A DNA stretch of 64,000 nucleotides, taken from Phycisphaera sp. (lineage in GTDB: Bacteria > Planctomycetota > Phycisphaerae > Phycisphaerales > Zrk34). Both the position numbers and the translations under genes were made by a program. Where the stretch lies: positions 1-64,000 of the forward strand of contig WGMA01000002.1 of assembly GCA_016125285.1 (NCBI GenBank), given 5' to 3'. Positions 37,374-45,153 of the stretch are shown piece by piece. How positions within the stretch are numbered: position 1 is the stretch's first letter; each line of letters opens with the position of its first letter. The notes under the pieces are model-generated. The model did no database searches, had not been told where the DNA came from, and saw nothing but the letters and a program-made list of their open reading frames with translations.

Positions 37374-37466
37374 AAGCACCAATGACCAAGCACCAATGAC
37401 CAATGCCGTAGAGACCTTCGCTGCGCGAGGCGACATTGGTCATTGGGATTTGGTCATTGGTCATTC
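37374..37466. repeat. Inverted repeat built from CCAATGACC words
   Basis: CCAATGACCAATG (37393-37405) pairs perfectly with CATTGGTCATTGG (37434-37446). Further copies of the same word (AGCACCAATGACCA on the left, TTGGTCATTGGTCATT on the right) extend both arms. It fills the 125-nt gap between the flavoprotein stop and hslU. Confidence 0.85.
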
Positions 37467-37476
37467 CGCATCTCGT

Positions 37477-38640
37477 TCAGCTCTCCGGTCGTTCGATCGG
37501 CGCAGGCGCATCCGGCGGGGCGGCGCCGGTCAGCGCCGCAACGATGCGGTGCGCGTGAATGTGACAGTTCTCGATGAACACCTTGTACGACGTCTGCGTG
37601 CCGGCGGTCGCGGTCCCGGCAACGTACAGCCCCGGCACGTTCGTCTGCATTGTCTGCTCGTCGAACACCGGCGTGCGCGCCTCGCCGCGCAGCTCTACGC
37701 CGAGCTTCTCGAACATCGACATGTCCGCGACATAGCCCGTCATGATGAGCACCGCGTCGGCCTCGACGTCAAAGCTCCCTCTCCCTTCCAGGGAGAGGGC
37801 CGGGGTGAGGGTCTGGTCGTTGGACGGCATTTCAGCTTCCCCTCGCGGCGCGGCGTTCCCGGATCCATCCCCCTCACCCAACCTCTCCCCCACTTGGGGG
37901 AGAGGGGTTGAAGGCGCGAGCGTCACGTCGGTCGGTGTGATGCGTGTCGGCACGGCGCTGTAGTGACACGAAATCTCGCCGCGTTTGATCCGGCCGAGCA
38001 GCTCCGGCAGCAGCCAGTACTTGACGCTGCCCTCGCGGAACGCCGCGCGGCGGTAGCACATGGTCACATGCGCGCCGGCGTGGTAGCACCGCAGCGCCGC
38101 CTCGACCGCGCTGTTCTTGCCGCCGACGATCAGCACGCGCTGGCCAAAGTGCAGGTGCGGGTCGCGGAAGTAGTGCGTCACGTGGGGCAGGTCCTCGCCG
38201 GGCACGCCGAGCGTGCGCGGGCCGTGCATGTCGCCGGTCACCATCACGACGCTGTTGCAGCGATACGCCGACACGCCGCGAGCGTGACGCACGTCGACAT
38301 CAAACCCGCCGCCGTCGCGCGGCGTGATGTCCGTCACCTCCTGGTACGTCCGCACGTCGAGGTCGAACGTCATCGCCACCGTGCGCAGATACGCGAGGTA
38401 GGCGTCGCGGCCGGTCTTCGACTGGTCGACGTTCTGGATTGGCACGCCCGCGATCGCGATGCGGTCGTTGCTGGAGAAGAAGGTCATGCCGTTGGGGAAC
38501 CACGTCATCGTTGCGCCGATGGTGCCCTTGTCGAAGTGCAGGTAGTTGACGCCGGCGCGTTTGAGCTCGACGGCGACCTCGAGCCCGATGGGGCCGGCGC
38601 CGACGATGATCACGTCCGTCTCGGTGCGTTGGTCACTCAT
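37477..38640 (-). CDS. YpdA-type FAD/NAD(P)-dependent oxidoreductase with in-frame repeat insertion
   Basis: A 387-aa flavoprotein from the ATG at 38640. The N-terminal FAD motif is DVIIVGAGPIGLE, the segment FPNGMTFFSS follows, the second Rossmann motif is VLIVGGKNSAVEAAL, and the C-terminus has NVPGLYVAGTATAG. The whole layout matches YpdA (bacillithiol disulfide reductase family), which lacks the CxxC of thioredoxin reductase. Residues about 244-289 (nt 37911-37774) do not belong to the family: they are the translation of a dispersed double-hairpin repeat also present at 56328, 57638 and 59933. The frame stays open through it and family sequence resumes at FDVEADAVLIM. The protein therefore has a roughly 46-residue insertion in a surface region between beta strands. 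Whether it remains functional is unknown. Confidence 0.85.
   Translation of the reverse strand: MSDQRTETDVIIVGAGPIGLEVAVELKRAGVNYLHFDKGTIGATMTWFPNGMTFFSSNDRIAIAGVPIQNVDQSKTGRDAYLAYLRTVAMTFDLDVRTYQEVTDITPRDGGGFDVDVRHARGVSAYRCNSVVMVTGDMHGPRTLGVPGEDLPHVTHYFRDPHLHFGQRVLIVGGKNSAVEAALRCYHAGAHVTMCYRRAAFREGSVKYWLLPELLGRIKRGEISCHYSAVPTRITPTDVTLAPSTPLPQVGERLGEGDGSGNAAPRGEAEMPSNDQTLTPALSLEGRGSFDVEADAVLIMTGYVADMSMFEKLGVELRGEARTPVFDEQTMQTNVPGLYVAGTATAGTQTSYKVFIENCHIHAHRIVAALTGAAPPDAPAPIERPES
37774..37911. repeat. Dispersed double-hairpin element, copy A (inside a coding sequence)
   Basis: The left unit CTCCCTCTCCCTTCCAGGGA runs on into GAGAGGGCCGGGGTGAGGG. The right unit CCCTCACCCAACCTCTCCC runs on into CCACTTGGGGGAGAGG. 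About 55 nt separate them. Each unit folds into a hairpin. It is in the same orientation as copy D. Confidence 0.9.
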
Positions 38641-38684
38641 AACGATGTGAATGTAGTGCGGATCGGCGGTCGGCGAAACCCGCG

Positions 38685-39728
38685 TCAGTAGAGTCCGCCG
38701 GCCATCAGGCGTGCGGCGATCTTGTCGAAGTCCTCGCGCGTCTCGAACGTGTCGAGGCCCGCGGCCTTCATCGCGATCGGCGTGCCGATGCGGCCCAGCG
38801 CGTGCTTGAACATCGCGATGTCGAACGCGGTGGTGTCGTGCTCGCGGGCGCGGCCGGTGGTCACTTCGTCGAGCCCGCGCGTCAGGTGCTCGAGGAACCC
38901 GGCGATGCGCGCCATCTTGTGGTAGTTGAGCTTGTCGGGCGTGTCGCTGGGCTTGTGGTAGTGCTGCCACCGGCCGCACGACAGAAACAGGAACGGCACC
39001 TCATTGATGCGGAACGCGAAGTGATCCGACACGTCGCCGACGTAGCGGTTCAGCGCGGTGACGACCGCGAGCTTGTCGGCGTGATCGGTCGCGTGTCGCA
39101 CGACGTCGGGCAGGGCGGGGTGGCTCTCGCTGCCCATCACGAACAGCAGCCGCGGGATGGATGGCACGAGCATCGACGCGCCTGGGATCGGCACGGGCGC
39201 CGCGACGTCGTGGCCGACGAGGTCCATCACGAGCGCCGCGTGGAACTCGACGCCGTCGCGCTGGTCCTCGTAGAACCGCATCGAGCCCATCGTCTCGCCG
39301 TGGTAGTGCGGCGGCTCCTCGGCGTCGAACAGGGCGATCAGCACGTCGCGGTGCGTCGGCGTGGCGATCAGACGCTCGGCGACGCGCAGCGCGATCGCGA
39401 TCGCCGCGGCGTTGTCGTCGGCGCACGGCGCGGCGATCACGCTGTCGTAGTGCGCGGCGATCAGCAGCGGGTCGTGCAGGTGACGCTGCTCGGGGTCGCC
39501 GGGGCACACGCCGATCACGTTGACGAACGACTGGTCCGCGCACGGCCCGCGACCCTGGTACGGCAGCTCGTACGCGTCGCCGCGGAACGGCACGCAGCCG
39601 ATCTCCGTGAGGCGATCGACGAGGTACTGTCGCGCGCGGGCGTGCGGCTCGGTGCCGGGCAGCCGACCGTCTTCCGTGGCGATCGCCAGCACGTCGCGCT
39701 GGAGCTGTTCGACGACGGGGTCTTTCAT
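38685..39728 (-). CDS. M28-family zinc peptidase
   Basis: A 347-aa protein from the ATG at 39728, which overlaps the upstream cinA stop by 4 nt. The M28 two-zinc site is complete by pattern: AAHYDSV (His, Asp), CADDNAAAIA (bridging Asp), DAEEPPHYHG (catalytic Glu-Glu), MDLVGHD (Asp), and YHKPSDT (final His). No signal peptide is seen, so it may be cytoplasmic, unlike many secreted aminopeptidases and glutaminyl cyclases of this fold. Substrate unknown. Coupling to cinA suggests co-expression, not necessarily a shared pathway. Confidence 0.85.
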   Translation of the reverse strand: MKDPVVEQLQRDVLAIATEDGRLPGTEPHARARQYLVDRLTEIGCVPFRGDAYELPYQGRGPCADQSFVNVIGVCPGDPEQRHLHDPLLIAAHYDSVIAAPCADDNAAAIAIALRVAERLIATPTHRDVLIALFDAEEPPHYHGETMGSMRFYEDQRDGVEFHAALVMDLVGHDVAAPVPIPGASMLVPSIPRLLFVMGSESHPALPDVVRHATDHADKLAVVTALNRYVGDVSDHFAFRINEVPFLFLSCGRWQHYHKPSDTPDKLNYHKMARIAGFLEHLTRGLDEVTTGRAREHDTTAFDIAMFKHALGRIGTPIAMKAAGLDTFETREDFDKIAARLMAGGLY

Positions 39729-40969
39729 GACTCGGCCCCGATCAGGCGCACGCGGAGCTTGTTCAACGCGGTCTTGGCCGAGCGGTCGCGCACCATGTCG
39801 CGGTCGCCGATGAACACGTGACGCGTGGCGATCGTCGGCGCACCGCGGTCGGCCAGCGCGATCCACACCGTGCCGACGGGTTTCTCGTCGCTGCCGCCGC
39901 CGGGCCCCGCGATGCCGGTGATCGCCAGCGCGAAGTCCGCGTCGGCGCGCTCGCGTGCGCCCTCGGCCAGCGCGAGCGCGACCGGCTCGCTGACCGCGCC
40001 GTGCTGTTCGAGCACGTCGCTCGGCACGCCGAGCTGGCTGTGCTTCAGCGCGTTGGAGTACACCACCCAGCCGCCGACGTAGTAGTCCGACGAGCCCGCC
40101 TCGTCGGTCATCATCTTGCCGACCAGGCCCGCGGTGCAGCTCTCGGCGGTCGCGAGCGTCTTGCCGCGCTCGCGCAGCAACCGGCCGACGCTCAACGCCA
40201 GCGACTCGTCGTCGCGGCTGAACACGAGCGGGCCGAGCGCGGCCTCCACCGCGGCAATCGTCGCGTCGAGTTGGCTACGCGTCTCGTCGACGGTGGCGAA
40301 CTCGCTGCGCACGCGGACGGAGACGATGCCGTCGGCGACGGTCGTGCCGACGATCGGGTTGGCGCTGCGGTGGGTCTGGTCGGCGATGAGCTCCGCGACG
40401 GTCGACTCGCCGGCGCCGAACGTGTTGATCTTCGCCGACAGGATGACGCGGCCGGTCTGCTCGGGCAGGGCGGGCGACACGTGCAGGTCGTACATCGTGC
40501 GCATCTCGTGCGGCACGCCGGGGAACACGAACACGACCGCGTCGCCGAGCGTCGCGCGGATGCCCGGCGCGGTGCCGGCGGGGTTGTGCAGCGTCTCGGA
40601 GCCGATCGGGCGCATCGCCTGCACGGCGTTGCGCTCGGCCATCATCCGCCCGCGGCTCTCGAACATCTGGCGGATGTGCGTCAGCGCCTCTTCGTTGAGC
40701 TCCTGCTCGACGCCCATCGCCGCGGCCAGCGCTTCGCGTGTCACGTCGTCGTCGGTCGGGCCCAGCCCGCCGGTCACGATGACCAGGTCCGCATCGCGCG
40801 ACACGCGGACGAACGCCTCGGTGACCAGCTCGACGTGGTCGGCGACGGTGAGGTGACAGCGTGTCATCACGCCGCGCTCGGCGAGCCGGGCGGAGAGCCA
40901 CGCGGCGTTGGTGTCGACGGTCTGGCCGAGCACGAGTTCGTCGCCGATGGAAAGGATCGCGGCCTGCAT
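39725..40969 (-). CDS. cinA: CinA-family protein / nicotinamide-nucleotide amidohydrolase
   Basis: A 414-aa two-domain protein. The N-terminal MoaB/MogA-like domain begins AAILSIGDELVLGQTVDTNAAWLS and contains VTGGLGPTDDDVTREALA. The C-terminal CinA/PncC domain has TLATAESCTAGLVGKMMTDEAGSSDYYVGG and SGIAGPGGGSDEKPVGTVWIA-like sequence (here ITGIAGPGGGSDEKP). In the family the C-terminal part deamidates NMN and the N-terminal part hydrolyses ADP-ribose, both in pyridine-nucleotide salvage. Full length for the family. It is divergent from phoH, with a perfect TATAAT for the latter in between. Confidence 0.95.
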   Translation of the reverse strand: MQAAILSIGDELVLGQTVDTNAAWLSARLAERGVMTRCHLTVADHVELVTEAFVRVSRDADLVIVTGGLGPTDDDVTREALAAAMGVEQELNEEALTHIRQMFESRGRMMAERNAVQAMRPIGSETLHNPAGTAPGIRATLGDAVVFVFPGVPHEMRTMYDLHVSPALPEQTGRVILSAKINTFGAGESTVAELIADQTHRSANPIVGTTVADGIVSVRVRSEFATVDETRSQLDATIAAVEAALGPLVFSRDDESLALSVGRLLRERGKTLATAESCTAGLVGKMMTDEAGSSDYYVGGWVVYSNALKHSQLGVPSDVLEQHGAVSEPVALALAEGARERADADFALAITGIAGPGGGSDEKPVGTVWIALADRGAPTIATRHVFIGDRDMVRDRSAKTALNKLRVRLIGAES

Positions 40970-41060
40970 GACCGGGATTGTATCAGCTTGTCCGGGCGTG
41001 GTGGTTATCGGGGCTGGGGCAGATACTTAGCAAAAGTACTCGGCGGAGGCGTATCGGGGA

Positions 41061-41066
41061 TATAAT
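41061..41066 (+). promoter_or_regulatory. -10 element for phoH-pgpH
   Basis: A perfect TATAAT at 41061-41066, with no recognisable -35. It places transcription start near 41073. That rules out the in-frame GTG at 41070 as a start and favours the ATG at 41142. Confidence 0.55.
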
Positions 41067-41141
41067 TGTGTGGGGCGTGAGAGGTGTATCCACGTCCCGG
41101 TCGACGCCGTCGTGGCGTCACGTGAGGATGATGAGTTGGAC

Positions 41142-42101
41142 ATGACACTGACGTTGCCGGACGACACGGACCGTGTCCTGGCGTTCGGCGCAGCGGAGCG
41201 GAACCTGAAGCTGATCCGCGAGGCGTTGAGCGTGGCGATCAGCGCGCGCGACGACGCGGTGCGCGTCAGCGGCGAGCGGGACAACGTCAATCTCGCCGCG
41301 GACCTGATCACGCAGCTGACGCAGGCCGCGAAGCGGAAGCGTCCGATGACGCCGCGCGACGTGATCGATCGGTTGCACCACATGAGCGAAACACAGCACA
41401 AGGCGAGCCCCGACGCGTCGCGTGAAGCGATCGACATCTACACGCGCAGCCACCGCATCGCGGCGAAGACGGCGGGGCAGCGCCGCTACCTCGACGCGAT
41501 CCAGAACCACGACATGACGTTCTGCACCGGCCCGGCGGGCACGGGCAAGACGTACCTCGCGGTCGCGGTGGCGGTGTCGATGCTCAAGCACGGCGAGGTC
41601 CGCCGCATCGTGCTGGCGCGGCCGGCGGTCGAGGCCGGCGAGAAGATCGGCTTCCTGCCCGGCGACATGCTGCAGAAGGTCAATCCGTATCTGCGTCCGC
41701 TGCTCGACGCCGTGCACGACATGATGCCGTTCGAGCAGGCGCAGAAGTTCATGCACACGGATCTGATCGAGGTGATCCCGCTGGCGTTCATGCGCGGACG
41801 CACGCTCAACGACGCGGCGATCATCCTCGACGAGGCGCAGAACACCACCAAGAGCCAGATGCTCATGTTCTTGACCCGTATGGGCATGGGTTCTAAGGTA
41901 ATCGTGACCGGTGACACGTCCCAGACGGACCTGGAAGACGGCACCGACTCGGGCTTGATCGACGCGGCGCGTCGATTGCGGGGACTGCCGGGGATCGGGT
42001 TCGTCACACTCGATCGGCACGACATCGTCAGGCACAGCCTCGTACAGCGTATCGTCGAGGCGTACGGCCAAGAGAACGCGGCTCAGGGACGGGCCGACTG
42101 A
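41142..42101 (+). CDS. phoH: PhoH-like ATPase (YbeZ type)
   Basis: A 319-aa protein from ATG 41142. An N-terminal KH-like part is followed by the PhoH ATPase domain: Walker A is TGPAGTGKTYLAVAVAV, then RPAVEAGEKIGFLPGDM, Walker B is AIILDEAQNTT, and a later motif is MGMGSKVIVTGDTSQTDL. YbeZ-type PhoH proteins work with the RNase YbeY in rRNA maturation. This fits the order here: phoH, pgpH, ybeY, corC. Confidence 0.95.
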   Translation: MTLTLPDDTDRVLAFGAAERNLKLIREALSVAISARDDAVRVSGERDNVNLAADLITQLTQAAKRKRPMTPRDVIDRLHHMSETQHKASPDASREAIDIYTRSHRIAAKTAGQRRYLDAIQNHDMTFCTGPAGTGKTYLAVAVAVSMLKHGEVRRIVLARPAVEAGEKIGFLPGDMLQKVNPYLRPLLDAVHDMMPFEQAQKFMHTDLIEVIPLAFMRGRTLNDAAIILDEAQNTTKSQMLMFLTRMGMGSKVIVTGDTSQTDLEDGTDSGLIDAARRLRGLPGIGFVTLDRHDIVRHSLVQRIVEAYGQENAAQGRAD

Positions 42102-42199
42102 TTTCAACCTTATCTGATTTAAACAACCGATACTTGATAAAATGTTCGCTCGCGCGCGACGCCCTTTTTGGGGTCCGACGAGCCGAGGGCAGCATTGAC

Positions 42200-44488
42200 G
42201 TGTCCGTATTCAAAGGCAGCACATCCCGTCGTCGCGAGGTACGCAAGGCGATCCCGCGGCAGCGCAACGGCCTGCGGGAGCTGGTCACGCGTGGCCAGTT
42301 CCTCTGGGGCGCGTTGATGACGGTGCTCATCGCCGGCACCGCCGGCACGATCGCGCTGAAGGTCCGCGACAGGCCCGAGTACCTGCCCGGCCAACTCGTC
42401 GACCGTGCGCAGGTCGCCCGCGTCGCCTTCGAGTCGCTGAACCTAGAGGCGACCAAGCAGGCCAAGGAGAACGCCGCGGCGAAGGAGCCGGCGGTCTACG
42501 TCCCCAACACGCAGTTCCTCGAGGCGACCAAGAAGAAGCTCGAGACGCTGCCCGCCGTCGCCGCGTCGGCCGAGCGGATCGACCAGGTCGCCGAGGACAT
42601 CCGCGTCGAGTTCGGCCTGACCGACATCTCGCTGGCGGACCTGCGGCAGTTCCAGGCCGACGGCAAGGTGCTCGACGCGTGGATCAAGAGCGTCGAGCAG
42701 TTCATGTTCGAGCTGCACAAGCGGGCGATCCTCTCGACGGACCGCTTCCAGATCGAGCAGCTCAACCTCGCGCCGTACATCCGGCTGATGATCTCCGACA
42801 ACCTGTCGACGCTGATCTATCACGCCGAGCTGGTGCACTACGGCGACGAGACGCAGGTGCGCACGATGGTCGAGGGCATCGCCAAGGACTTCCCCGCGTC
42901 GATCCGCAAGTCGATCGGCACGTATTTCATCCGCGCCAAGCAGCCGACGTACCGCTTCGACCAGGCGGCGACCGACAAGGTCCGCGCCGAGGCGGCGAAG
43001 GCCGTGCAGCCGACGCTGTCGAAGTACGAGCCGAACCAGACGATCGTCGAGTCGGGCAAGGTGCTCGAAGAGCCCGCGTACCGCCTGCTGCAGAAAGAGC
43101 ACGAGACGTACACCGCTTCGCTGAGCCAGACCGAGTGGCTGTTCAAACACCTCGGGCCGCTGGTGCTGATCCTCGGCCTGTCGATCGGTCTCGTCGGGTA
43201 CATCGCGACGGTCAAGCCGCGCGTGGCGCAGAATCCCATGCGCGGGCTGTCGCTGTCGGCGCTGCTCGTAGCGTGCCTCGCGCTGGCGATGTTCGGCGTG
43301 GAGTTCCGCCCCGACACGATCGCCGCCGGCGCCGTCGCGCCCGTGCTGCTCTCGGCGTTCATCCTCGCCATCGCCTACGATCAGCGCCTCGCGCTCGGCG
43401 TCGGCGTGCTGCTGAGCCTGCTCGTCGGATTGTCGCTCGACCTGTCCGTCGGCCTGGTCACCGTCAGCATCTTCGGCAGCATGGTCGCCATCGCCCAGCT
43501 GCACGACGTGCGTCACCGCAGCACGCTGGTGCGTGTCGGGTTCGTGACGGGCGTCGTGATGGGCGTCACGACGTTCGCCTACGGCTGGACGGAACGCAAC
43601 GCCGTCGAGGGCATGATGCAGGTGCTGTGGCGCGAGTCGGTGTTCACGTTCGTCGGCTGCCTGTTCGTCGGTTTCTTCGTGCTCGGCACGCTGCCGTTCA
43701 TCGAGCGGCTGTTCCGCGTGACGACCGCGATGACGCTGCTCGAGCTGGGCGACATGAACCGCCCGCTGCTGCGTCGACTCGCGCAGAGCGCGCCGGGCAC
43801 GTTCAACCACTCGCTGCAGGTCGCGAACCTCGCGGCCGCCGCGGCGGAGGCCATCGGCGCCAACAGCCTGCTCGCGCGTGTCGGCGCGTACTACCACGAC
43901 ATCGGCAAGATCCACAAGCCGCAGTACTTCGTCGAGAACCAGGGCGGCGGTCCCAACCGCCACGACAAGCTGTCGCCGGCCATGTCGCTGCTGATCATCG
44001 TCGGACACGTCAAGGACGGCATGGAGATGGCCCGCGAGTACGGCCTGCCGCCGGTGCTCTATCACTTCATCGAGTCGCACCACGGCACGACCCTCGTCGA
44101 GTACTTCTACCACGCCGCGAAGAAGCAGAAGGGCGAGGACGATCAGCCGGAGGAGATCGAGTTCCGCTACCCCGGCCCGAAGCCGCAGACGAAGGAAGCC
44201 GGTATCCTCATGCTGTGCGATTGCGTTGAGTCGGCAAGCCGAACCATGCCCGACCCGACGCCCGCCCGCATCGAGCAGCTCGTGCACAAGCTCGCGACCA
44301 AGCGCCTGGCGGACGGGCAGTTCGACGAGTGCGACGTCACGCTGCGTGAGCTGCACCAGGTCGAGCAGGCGCTGACCAAGAGCCTCTGCGCCGTCTACCA
44401 CGGGCGTGTGGCCTACCCCGAGGCCGAGAAGCCCAGCAAGCCCGCCCGCGAGAAGCCCGAAGAGCAGGGCGAGCGTCGCGCCGTGTAA
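42200..44488 (+). CDS. pgpH: 7TM-HD family cyclic-di-AMP phosphodiesterase (PgpH)
   Basis: A 762-aa protein if started at the GTG 42200 (VSVFKGSTSRRRE); the frame opens at a TTG at 42134, whose extra 22 residues look weak. One N-terminal membrane helix (about 32-52) is followed by an extracytoplasmic domain of about 270 residues, then seven membrane helices (about 340-525). The cytoplasmic HD domain has FNHSLQVANLA, ARVGAYYHDIGKIHKP (HD pair) and FIESHHGTTLVEYFYHAA. This is the PgpH layout known from Firmicutes, where it hydrolyses c-di-AMP. The phoH-pgpH-ybeY neighbourhood is also the Firmicutes order. No c-di-AMP cyclase gene is in the window. Confidence 0.92.
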   Translation: MSVFKGSTSRRREVRKAIPRQRNGLRELVTRGQFLWGALMTVLIAGTAGTIALKVRDRPEYLPGQLVDRAQVARVAFESLNLEATKQAKENAAAKEPAVYVPNTQFLEATKKKLETLPAVAASAERIDQVAEDIRVEFGLTDISLADLRQFQADGKVLDAWIKSVEQFMFELHKRAILSTDRFQIEQLNLAPYIRLMISDNLSTLIYHAELVHYGDETQVRTMVEGIAKDFPASIRKSIGTYFIRAKQPTYRFDQAATDKVRAEAAKAVQPTLSKYEPNQTIVESGKVLEEPAYRLLQKEHETYTASLSQTEWLFKHLGPLVLILGLSIGLVGYIATVKPRVAQNPMRGLSLSALLVACLALAMFGVEFRPDTIAAGAVAPVLLSAFILAIAYDQRLALGVGVLLSLLVGLSLDLSVGLVTVSIFGSMVAIAQLHDVRHRSTLVRVGFVTGVVMGVTTFAYGWTERNAVEGMMQVLWRESVFTFVGCLFVGFFVLGTLPFIERLFRVTTAMTLLELGDMNRPLLRRLAQSAPGTFNHSLQVANLAAAAAEAIGANSLLARVGAYYHDIGKIHKPQYFVENQGGGPNRHDKLSPAMSLLIIVGHVKDGMEMAREYGLPPVLYHFIESHHGTTLVEYFYHAAKKQKGEDDQPEEIEFRYPGPKPQTKEAGILMLCDCVESASRTMPDPTPARIEQLVHKLATKRLADGQFDECDVTLRELHQVEQALTKSLCAVYHGRVAYPEAEKPSKPAREKPEEQGERRAV

Positions 44489-44547
44489 CCCCTTGCATAA
44501 CGCCGTCGCTTGCCGCAGGATGCACCCGACATCCCGCCGGTCGTCCC

Positions 44548-44577
44548 TTGGAACCGGCGGCGTGAAAACCGTAGAAT
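44548..44577 (+). promoter_or_regulatory. Predicted promoter of ybeY-corC
   Basis: TTGGAA (44548-44553), 18-nt spacer, TAGAAT (44572-44577, 5 of 6), about 33 nt before the ybeY ATG. Confidence 0.45.
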
Positions 44578-44610
44578 GTGGCGTCTCCTGGGTGACACGC
44601 CAGATCGACA

Positions 44611-45153
44611 ATGAATGAGTCCGACACATCCAGCCCTCCCACGCCGTCCGCACCGGACGAGCCCGACAGTCCGCAAGGCGTACGTGTCGTGCTCGACGCG
44701 GACGCCGCGAACCCCCCGAACACCGATTGGCTCGAAGACATGATCCAGCGTGTCGCCCACCGGCTGCGGCTGCGACGCGTCGATCTGTCCGTCGTGATCG
44801 TCGACGACGCCCTCATGGCCCGCATGCACGAGGAGCACTGCGGCGTGCCCGGCACCACCGACGTCATCACCTTCGACCTGTCCGACGCGCCGCCCACCGA
44901 GCCCGGGTCCGCCGACACCGCCGAGGGCGAGCTGTACCTCTGCCTCGACGAAGCGACGCGTGTCGCCGCACGCCGCGGGCACCCGGTCGATCACGAGCTG
45001 CTGCTCTACGCCACCCACGGCCTGCTGCACCTGCTCGGGTACGACGATCACGAGCCGTCGGAGTACGACGCGATGCACGCCCGTGAGGACGAGCTGCTCA
45101 ACGCCGTCGGCGTCGGCGCCGTGTTCCACGCCAAGGAGAATCCGTCGACGTGA
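44611..45153 (+). CDS. ybeY: rRNA maturation endoribonuclease YbeY
   Basis: A 180-aa protein with an acidic N-terminal extension of about 35 residues. The zinc site is HGLLHLLGYDDHEPSEYDAMHAREDELL. The first two His have the usual H-x3-H spacing, but the third His is one residue later than in the canonical H-x3-H-x5-H, because the segment reads GYDDH instead of GYDH. Just before it, GTTDVITFDLSD matches the family TDVLSFP strand. It matures 16S rRNA with PhoH/YbeZ. The stop overlaps the corC GTG start (GTGA). Confidence 0.93.
   Translation: MNESDTSSPPTPSAPDEPDSPQGVRVVLDADAANPPNTDWLEDMIQRVAHRLRLRRVDLSVVIVDDALMARMHEEHCGVPGTTDVITFDLSDAPPTEPGSADTAEGELYLCLDEATRVAARRGHPVDHELLLYATHGLLHLLGYDDHEPSEYDAMHAREDELLNAVGVGAVFHAKENPST

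Noticed and set aside
37374-37466. CRISPR-like array
   Set aside because: Words are short, irregular and arranged as an inverted repeat; no regular spacers and no cas genes.
41070-41141. GTG 41070 as the phoH start
   Set aside because: A perfect TATAAT at 41061-41066 would start transcription at or after this codon; ATG 41142 fits better.
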